DNA from: Bartonella florencae
GTDB taxonomy: Bacteria; Pseudomonadota; Alphaproteobacteria; Rhizobiales; Rhizobiaceae
NCBI RefSeq assembly: GCF_000312525.1
Contig: NZ_HE997452.1
Location: 290,519 to 354,518 of the forward strand
Length of the DNA: 64,000 nt
Direction of reading: 5' to 3'
Positions 59,134 to 64,000 of this stretch are shown one piece after another (within the stretch, counting starts at the first letter, position 1; every line of letters begins with the position of its first letter). The notes under the pieces are model-generated. The model did not search any database. It was not told the DNA's origin and worked only from the letters and a program-made list of their open reading frames with translations. The position numbers and the translations under genes were made by a program.

Positions 59134-60066
59134 ATGCTCCATATTCGGTTTGAAAAAATAGCCCTTATTGGGATTGGTTTGATTGGCTCTTCTTTAGCAA
59201 GAGTGATTAAAAAGAAAAATCTTGCGGCTCAGATTTCTATTGCAACGCGTCGTCAAGAAACATTGGAAAGAGCGCGTGAATTGCAACTTGGAGATTTCTA
59301 TACAACCGATAATGCAGAAGCTGTTAAAGGAGCAGACCTTGTTATGCTTTCTGTTCCTGTTGGATCGAGTGCAGAGGTGGCAAAAACTATACGCGATCAT
59401 TTAAAGCCAGGCGCGATTGTGAGTGATGTTGGTTCTACAAAAGAATTGGTTATTGCAGAAATGGCTCCTTTATTGCCCAAAACAGTTCATTTTATTCCAG
59501 GGCATCCGATTGCTGGAACAGAATATTCAGGACCAGATGCTGGTTTTGCTGATTTGTTTGTAAATCGCTGGTGTATTTTAACTCCTTTTGCGGAAAGTGA
59601 TGCTGGAGCTGTAGCGCAATTGACAGCGTTTTGGGAAGCTTGTGGTGCGCGTGTTGAAAAAATGGAGCCTAAACATCATGATCTTGTATTGGCTATTGTT
59701 TCCCATTTGCCGCATTTAATTGCTTATAATACTGTGGGGACAGCCAGTGATCTAGAAAAAGTGACCAATTCGGAAGTGATTGCTTATTCTGCTTCAGGTT
59801 TTCGTGATTTTACCCGTTTGGCATCTTCTGATCCCGTTATGTGGCGTGATATTTGTTTGCATAATAAGGAGGCTATTTTAGAAATGTTGAGCCGTTTTAC
59901 TGAAGGGCTTGTTTTTTTAGAACAGGCAATTCGTTCGGGTGATGGTGAGACACTGTTTAACTTTTTTACCCGTACGCGTGCTGTGCGTCGTAATATTATT
60001 GATGCAGGGCAGGAAATTGATGTGCCTGATTTTGGACGCCATAATATTTCTAAAGAGAGCATGTAA
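59134..60066 (+). CDS. tyrC: prephenate/arogenate dehydrogenase
   Basis: This 310-residue NAD(P)-dependent enzyme of the TyrA family acts in tyrosine synthesis. The Rossmann motif is ALIGIGLIGSSLARVIKKKN. SDVGSTKELVI, FIPGHPIAGTEYSGPDAGF and the active-site histidine region ALVSHLPH-like LAIVSHLPHLIAYN are typical. GGTGAG precedes the ATG. It is called tyrC because rhizobial homologues carry that name, but whether prephenate or arogenate is used cannot be told. Confidence 0.88.
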   Translation: MLHIRFEKIALIGIGLIGSSLARVIKKKNLAAQISIATRRQETLERARELQLGDFYTTDNAEAVKGADLVMLSVPVGSSAEVAKTIRDHLKPGAIVSDVGSTKELVIAEMAPLLPKTVHFIPGHPIAGTEYSGPDAGFADLFVNRWCILTPFAESDAGAVAQLTAFWEACGARVEKMEPKHHDLVLAIVSHLPHLIAYNTVGTASDLEKVTNSEVIAYSASGFRDFTRLASSDPVMWRDICLHNKEAILEMLSRFTEGLVFLEQAIRSGDGETLFNFFTRTRAVRRNIIDAGQEIDVPDFGRHNISKESM

Positions 60067-60559
60067 AAAGGGTTTTTTATTGAATTTCTCTCGTTTTTCT
60101 AGAAGTTTATATTTCTATACAGAAGAGTGACAATTGCTTGAAAATGGTGATTGCTTGTGTGGAGAGGCTTAAGAGTTAAAAGGTTTTTATGGTTGGGAGA
60201 TTATCATTTTTGGTTCTGTAGAGTATGGGATGTAGGATAAGAGGCTATGAAGTTTAGAAGAGAGCTCCTTTAAGTCGTTGGAGAGTTTGATACAACGCGA
60301 TTTTAAGGGTTATTTTTAGATCATTTCGTGTGATGTATTTATGCTTAAATATGCTTTGTATAAATTTATATCTGTCCTCTATTTTGCCGATAATATCAAT
60401 GGTTTATTATATTAATTTTCATCGTTTTATTATGCTCAAAAGTTAGACTTGACCGCCTTGATTATTGCCCTTTATACTAGGCAAGTTTGTTTTGAAATTT
60501 TGATGATGATTATGAAACTTGTATATATGAGAGAGAGTACTACCAGAGAGTATTGAGAT
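60067..60559. other. gap between tyrC and the yihY-like gene
   Basis: About 490 nt with no credible gene on either strand. It is AT-rich with scattered stops in all frames. No family fragment was recognised. Confidence 0.4.
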
Positions 60560-61413
60560 TTGTTAAGAAATATCTTTTGGTATAGCTACCATATTCTTGT
60601 TAATGCAATAAGCCATTATTGGCGTGATAATGGAAGTGCTTTTGCCAGTCATGTCGCGTTATCAGGGTTGTTAGCGTTTTTTCCTTTTTTATTTTTGGAA
60701 CGTCCCTTGCTAGTTTTCTCGGCGCTTTTACCTATACACCGCAAAAAATTATTGCGCTTGTGCAGTTATTACCAGATTTTATTGCAGAGCCTTTATCTCA
60801 AGAAATTATCAATGTTTTAACTGTTCAACGAGGGGATGTGGTAACGATTTCTGTCATTGTAGCTGCTTATTTTGCCTCTAACGGAATAGAGGCTTTGCGT
60901 ACGGCTTTAAATAAAGCTTATCGTGTCACTGAGCAGCGTGGTTTATTGTTTTGTCGTTTCCAAAGTTTGTTTTTTGTCATTCTTGGAGCTGTTGGTCTTG
61001 TGGTGATCAGCTTTTTGTTGGTTTTGGCACCTTTGTTGATTAAGATTATGAAAAATCATTCTTTTTTCATAACAGAATATATAAGTGTTATTCGTCTATG
61101 GCGCTATGTAATCGCAGTTGTCGTTTTGTTTATCAGTCTTTTGATTGTTCATAAATGGCTTCCAGCAGAAAGGCGGAAATTTATAGATATCTTACCAGGA
61201 ATTGTGGTAACAATGTCGGTGTGGTTTATAGCTTCCGTTGCTTTTGCACAATATTTGACGATGTTTGATTATATTTCTACCTATGCGGGGTTAGCATCTA
61301 TTATGGTTGCTATTATTTTTCTTTACATATTAAGCGCAATTTTTATTTTGGGAGGCGAAATAAACGCAGCAATTATGTTTTATCGCAATCATCTACAGCA
61401 TTCAGAAGAATGA
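60560..61413 (+). pseudogene. YihY/virulence-factor BrkB-family membrane protein, frameshifted
   Basis: The N-terminal part HYWRDNGSAFASHVALSGLL matches the YihY/BrkB family. After AFFPF the frame is lost at a T6 tract (60685-60690). With seven T residues it would continue IFGTSLASFLGAFTYTPQKI and join the long downstream frame. That frame has YFASNGIEALRTALNKAYRV and the multi-pass C-terminus ending EINAAIMFYRNH. Translation from a start in the second frame might give an N-truncated product. One lost base explains the break. Confidence 0.82.
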
Positions 61414-61425
61414 AAGAACGAATGT

Positions 61426-61920
61426 GTGTGTGAAAGCTTAAAGACGAATAGACAAATAAAACCTGCCATTACTTTATTGGTTGATGCGGATGCTTGTCCT
61501 GTAAAAGATGAAGTTTATCGTGTGATGAATCGTTATCAGCTAAAGACGTTTGTTGTGGCAAATCGTTTTCTCTCTCTTCCAGATGAAGAGCTCATTGAAA
61601 GAGTCATTGTGGCTGATGAATTCAATGGTGCAGATGATTGGATTGTAGAACATGTGCATGAGGCGAGTATCGTTATTACCAGCGATATCCCTTTAGCAGC
61701 AAGAGTTGTGCGAGCGGGAGGGGCTTGTCTTTCGCCAACGGGGCGTGTTTTTGATATAAGCTCTGTCGGTCAAGCTTTGGCAATGCGCAATTTAATGGAA
61801 GATTTGCGCGGACAAGGCAATATGACAGGTGGTCCCCGTCCTTTTGGGCGCAAAGATCGTTCTGCTTTTTTGTCAGCATTGGATGTCGCTATACAACGTT
61901 TAAAAAGATGTGGCTATTAG
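61426..61920 (+). CDS. YaiI/YqxD (DUF188) family protein
   Basis: This 164-residue protein of the DUF188 (UPF0178) family has a PIN-like fold of unknown function. LLVDADACPVKDEVYRVMNR is the signature, and ITSDIPLAARVVRAGGACLS and RGQGNMTGGPRPFGRKDRSA follow. The start is likely GTG at 61426, 13 nt after the yihY-like stop. No ribosome site is strong. Confidence 0.88.
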   Translation: MCESLKTNRQIKPAITLLVDADACPVKDEVYRVMNRYQLKTFVVANRFLSLPDEELIERVIVADEFNGADDWIVEHVHEASIVITSDIPLAARVVRAGGACLSPTGRVFDISSVGQALAMRNLMEDLRGQGNMTGGPRPFGRKDRSAFLSALDVAIQRLKRCGY

Positions 61921-61921
61921 G

Positions 61922-62617
61922 TTATTGTGCTTCTTCTATGACAGCTTTTATAAGTGCTTTAGCATCCGCATTAGCCCATGGAGCTGCACCATTATAGGAA
62001 GCAATAAGATGACCATTTTTATCAATCAGAAGTGTGATGGGTAGTCCTAGGGCTAACCCTTGTTTTCGAACATTGTTGAAAATATTCATTGTTTCATCAC
62101 GATAGTAGACTAAATTGTTGGCATCAACATTCTGTAAAAATTGCTGAATTTTTTCAGAAGAAGCTGTTTTATCGGTATTAATAGCTATCACATCAAAATT
62201 TTCTCCACCTAATTCACGTTTTAATTGCGCCAGTTCAGGCATTTCTGCGCGGCAGGGGGCGCACCAGATCGCCCATAGATTGATCAGAATCGGTTTTCCA
62301 GTAAATTCAGAGAGTTTGTGATCTTTTCCTTGAAGATCTTTGAAAGAGAGAGTGTTCATATCTAATAGCGTATCAGAAAATCGTATATTGGCAAAAAATC
62401 CTTTTGCTGCTTTTCGTATTGTTCCCATTTTTTCTACTTGTCTTTTTTCAGTATTTTTTTCTGAAATAAAATTGGCAAAAGGAGACGCTCTCTTGTCATG
62501 AGAGGCTTTTATTGCGTATAAACTGACACCAGCTAAGATTAAGGCAGCGAGAAAGGATGCGATAACGAGCTTCTTTTTGTTTTTCTTTTTTTGGCTATCA
62601 AAAATTTGAGAAACCAT
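61922..62617 (-). CDS. tlpA: thiol:disulfide interchange protein TlpA
   Basis: This 231-residue membrane-anchored thioredoxin acts in the periplasm, typically in cytochrome oxidase or cytochrome c maturation. One N-terminal transmembrane helix (VIASFLAALILAGVSLYAIK) is followed by the thioredoxin domain with the active site WAIWCAPCRAEMPELAQL. The cis-proline region LALGLPITLLIDKNG is present. ATG at 62617 has AAGGAT 8 nt upstream, while ATG 62641 has none. It is divergent from argH as in other Rhizobiales. Confidence 0.9.
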   Translation of the reverse strand: MVSQIFDSQKKKNKKKLVIASFLAALILAGVSLYAIKASHDKRASPFANFISEKNTEKRQVEKMGTIRKAAKGFFANIRFSDTLLDMNTLSFKDLQGKDHKLSEFTGKPILINLWAIWCAPCRAEMPELAQLKRELGGENFDVIAINTDKTASSEKIQQFLQNVDANNLVYYRDETMNIFNNVRKQGLALGLPITLLIDKNGHLIASYNGAAPWANADAKALIKAVIEEAQ

Positions 62618-62650
62618 GATTTTTATCCTTTTTATGGGCATTTTTAGAAT

Positions 62651-63885
62651 ATGACAGTCGAGAAGTTAAAAAACCAAATGTGGGGTGGCCCATTTATAGC
62701 AGGGCCTGCTGCAATTATAGAAGAAATTAATGCCTCAATTGATTTTGACCAAAAACTTTATCGGCAAGATATTGAAGCGCGACTCTCTGAATTAATTGGT
62801 CCTGTTGCTGGACGTTTGCATACAGCACGTTTACGTAATGATCAAGAGGCCGTTGATTTTCGTTTGTGGGTGCGTGAGGCATTACAGAGAATAGCGCAAG
62901 CTTTAAAAGGGTTGATAGAGCCATTGCTTGTTCGCGCAGAGCAACATGTCGATAGCTTTATGCTAGGCTTTACCCATTTACAATCAGCACAACCTGTAAC
63001 ATTTGCTCATTACATAATGGCTTATGTTGAAATGTTTGGTCGAGATTTATCAAGGATGCGATTGAGCGAATGAATGAATTGCCATTAGGGGCGGCAGCTT
63101 TGGTAGGGACAAGCTTTCCGATTGACCGTTTTATGACAGCACAAGCGCTAGGCTTTCGTGAGCCAACACGCAACTCCATTGATAGTATTTGGGACTGTGA
63201 TTTTGCCTTAGAATTTTTAAGCGCTGGTGCTCTTTGTGCTATGCATCTTTCGCGTTTGGCAGAAGAAATAACGCTTTGGATAAGAGGACAATTTCATTTT
63301 ATTCGTTTGTCAGATGCATTTTCTACTGGCTCGTCTATTATGCCGCAAAAGAGAAATCCTGATGCAGCGGAATTGATAAGGGCTAAAACAGGGCGACTGA
63401 ATAGCGCACTGATGGGATTGTTAACGGTGATGAAAGAATTGCCTCTTGCCTGTTCAAAAGATATGCAAGAAGATAAAAAATATGTCTTTGATGGGGCTTT
63501 GAATCTAGAGTTGTCGCTGGCTGTAATGACAAGGATTATAGGTGATTTGCAGGTCGATAAAGAAGAAATGAGGCAAGCAGCTGATGTTTATTATGCAACG
63601 GCAACGGATTTTGCTGATTGGTTGGTGTGTGTGTTAGGGATTCCTTTTCGTGAAGCACATCATATTACAGGACATGTTGTCGCATTGGCAGAAAAAAAAC
63701 AATGTCGTCTTAATGATTTGTCATTGGCGGAACTGCAAAAAATATACTCTGAGATTAATACAGCAGTTTTTGATGTTTTAACGGTTGAAAAATCAGTTGA
63801 AAGCCGTAAAAGTTTTGGTGGTACAGCACCTTCAGAGGTAATTCATCAAATTGCCTATTGGAAAAAGCATCTTGTTACAGCCTGA
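62651..63885 (+). pseudogene. argH: argininosuccinate lyase, decayed
   Basis: Argininosuccinate lyase would complete arginine synthesis. The N-terminus [20 protein letters not shown] is followed by a direct join of YRQDI to [16 protein letters not shown] (near 62773), removing about 55 conserved residues. A frameshift near 63060-63075 splits the gene, and the second part runs to TGA 63885. The loop [12 protein letters not shown] survives, but the catalytic S-R-N-D-Q motif has become LRNDQE, and other conserved residues are changed. The gene is clearly non-functional. Confidence 0.88.
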
Positions 63886-63945
63886 AGGGATGGATTTGCA
63901 ATCCAACAGCATAAAAAGAAATATCGATAGGAGAGAAAAGGGCGT

Positions 63946-64000
63946 ATGAAAATCGTTTTAAGGAGTTTAACAATTGTCCTTTTGGGGGGGATTGTCCTTG
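63946..64000 (+). CDS. start of a small lipoprotein gene (partial)
   Basis: ATG at 63946 follows a good ribosome site (AGGAGA) and encodes MKIVLRSLTIVLLGGIVL, a signal-peptide-like start, before the window ends. In relatives a short LptM-like lipoprotein gene lies between argH and lysA. That identity is inferred from position only. Confidence 0.55.
   Translation, partial: MKIVLRSLTIVLLGGIVL

Overview
The window is a roughly 38-40% GC, gene-dense chromosome segment from an alphaproteobacterium of the order Rhizobiales. Gene content and decay pattern point to the genus Bartonella; the species was not resolved. Supporting points are the rhizobial gene order (dnaQ-coaE-aroE-maf-ppsR-[gap]-rho-mnmE-mnmG-rsmG-parA-parB and mdh-sucCDAB-lpd), the gap where other Rhizobiales carry heme genes (Bartonella are heme auxotrophs), a ruined argH, many small pseudogenes, and long AT-rich intergenic stretches.

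Layout. 1-4.9 kb: minus-strand housekeeping genes (polA 5' part, dnaQ, coaE, aroE, a frameshifted maf, ppsR), with a candidate anti-Shine-Dalgarno small RNA of the EcpR1 type between polA and dnaQ. 4.9-12.4 kb: rho, mnmE, mnmG, a frameshifted rsmG, parA and parB, with three parS sites and a fourth in dapF. These mark an origin-proximal partition region. 12.5-18.3 kb: minus-strand block with a secreted internally duplicated protein, gloB, yciB/ispZ, ftsY, mtaB and dapF. 18.5-29.7 kb: an Omp19/AprI-like lipoprotein, zapE, then the TCA block mdh-sucC-sucD-sucA-sucB-lpd, closed by a strong hairpin terminator. 30-32.4 kb: a two-gene carboxyspermidine route to spermidine. 32.5-39.3 kb: a BA14K-type membrane protein and a translationally coupled six-gene Mrp/Pha cation/proton antiporter operon. 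39.3-40.2 kb: two MliC-like lysozyme inhibitor paralogues. 40.2-40.5 kb: tRNA-Arg(CCU) split by a 228-nt group I intron.

40.6-50.8 kb: aroB, aroK, a 53-residue membrane peptide, xerD, accA, an L,D-transpeptidase, a CobW-type GTPase, a penicillin-binding carboxypeptidase, plsC and thiD. 50.8-54.7 kb is a decayed accessory stretch: an FMN reductase and a short-chain-dehydrogenase-like gene with in-frame stops, an AT-rich GNAT acetyltransferase, a 3' scrap of dnaB, then tRNA-Gly(GCC). 55-64 kb: a three-gene ABC importer of the TrpXYZ/ABC_sub_bind type, holA, tyrC, a frameshifted yihY, a YaiI-family gene, tlpA, a decayed argH, and the start of a small lipoprotein gene.

Three conserved genes (maf, rsmG, yihY) are each broken by loss of one base in an A or T homopolymer. 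This may be real reductive evolution or a sequencing artefact, and raw reads would separate the two. I saw no CRISPR array, intact insertion sequence, intact prophage or rRNA gene. The most unusual elements are the tRNA-Arg intron, the parS cluster with sites inside coding sequence, the polA-adjacent small RNA, and the fused tandem duplicate of a secreted protein.
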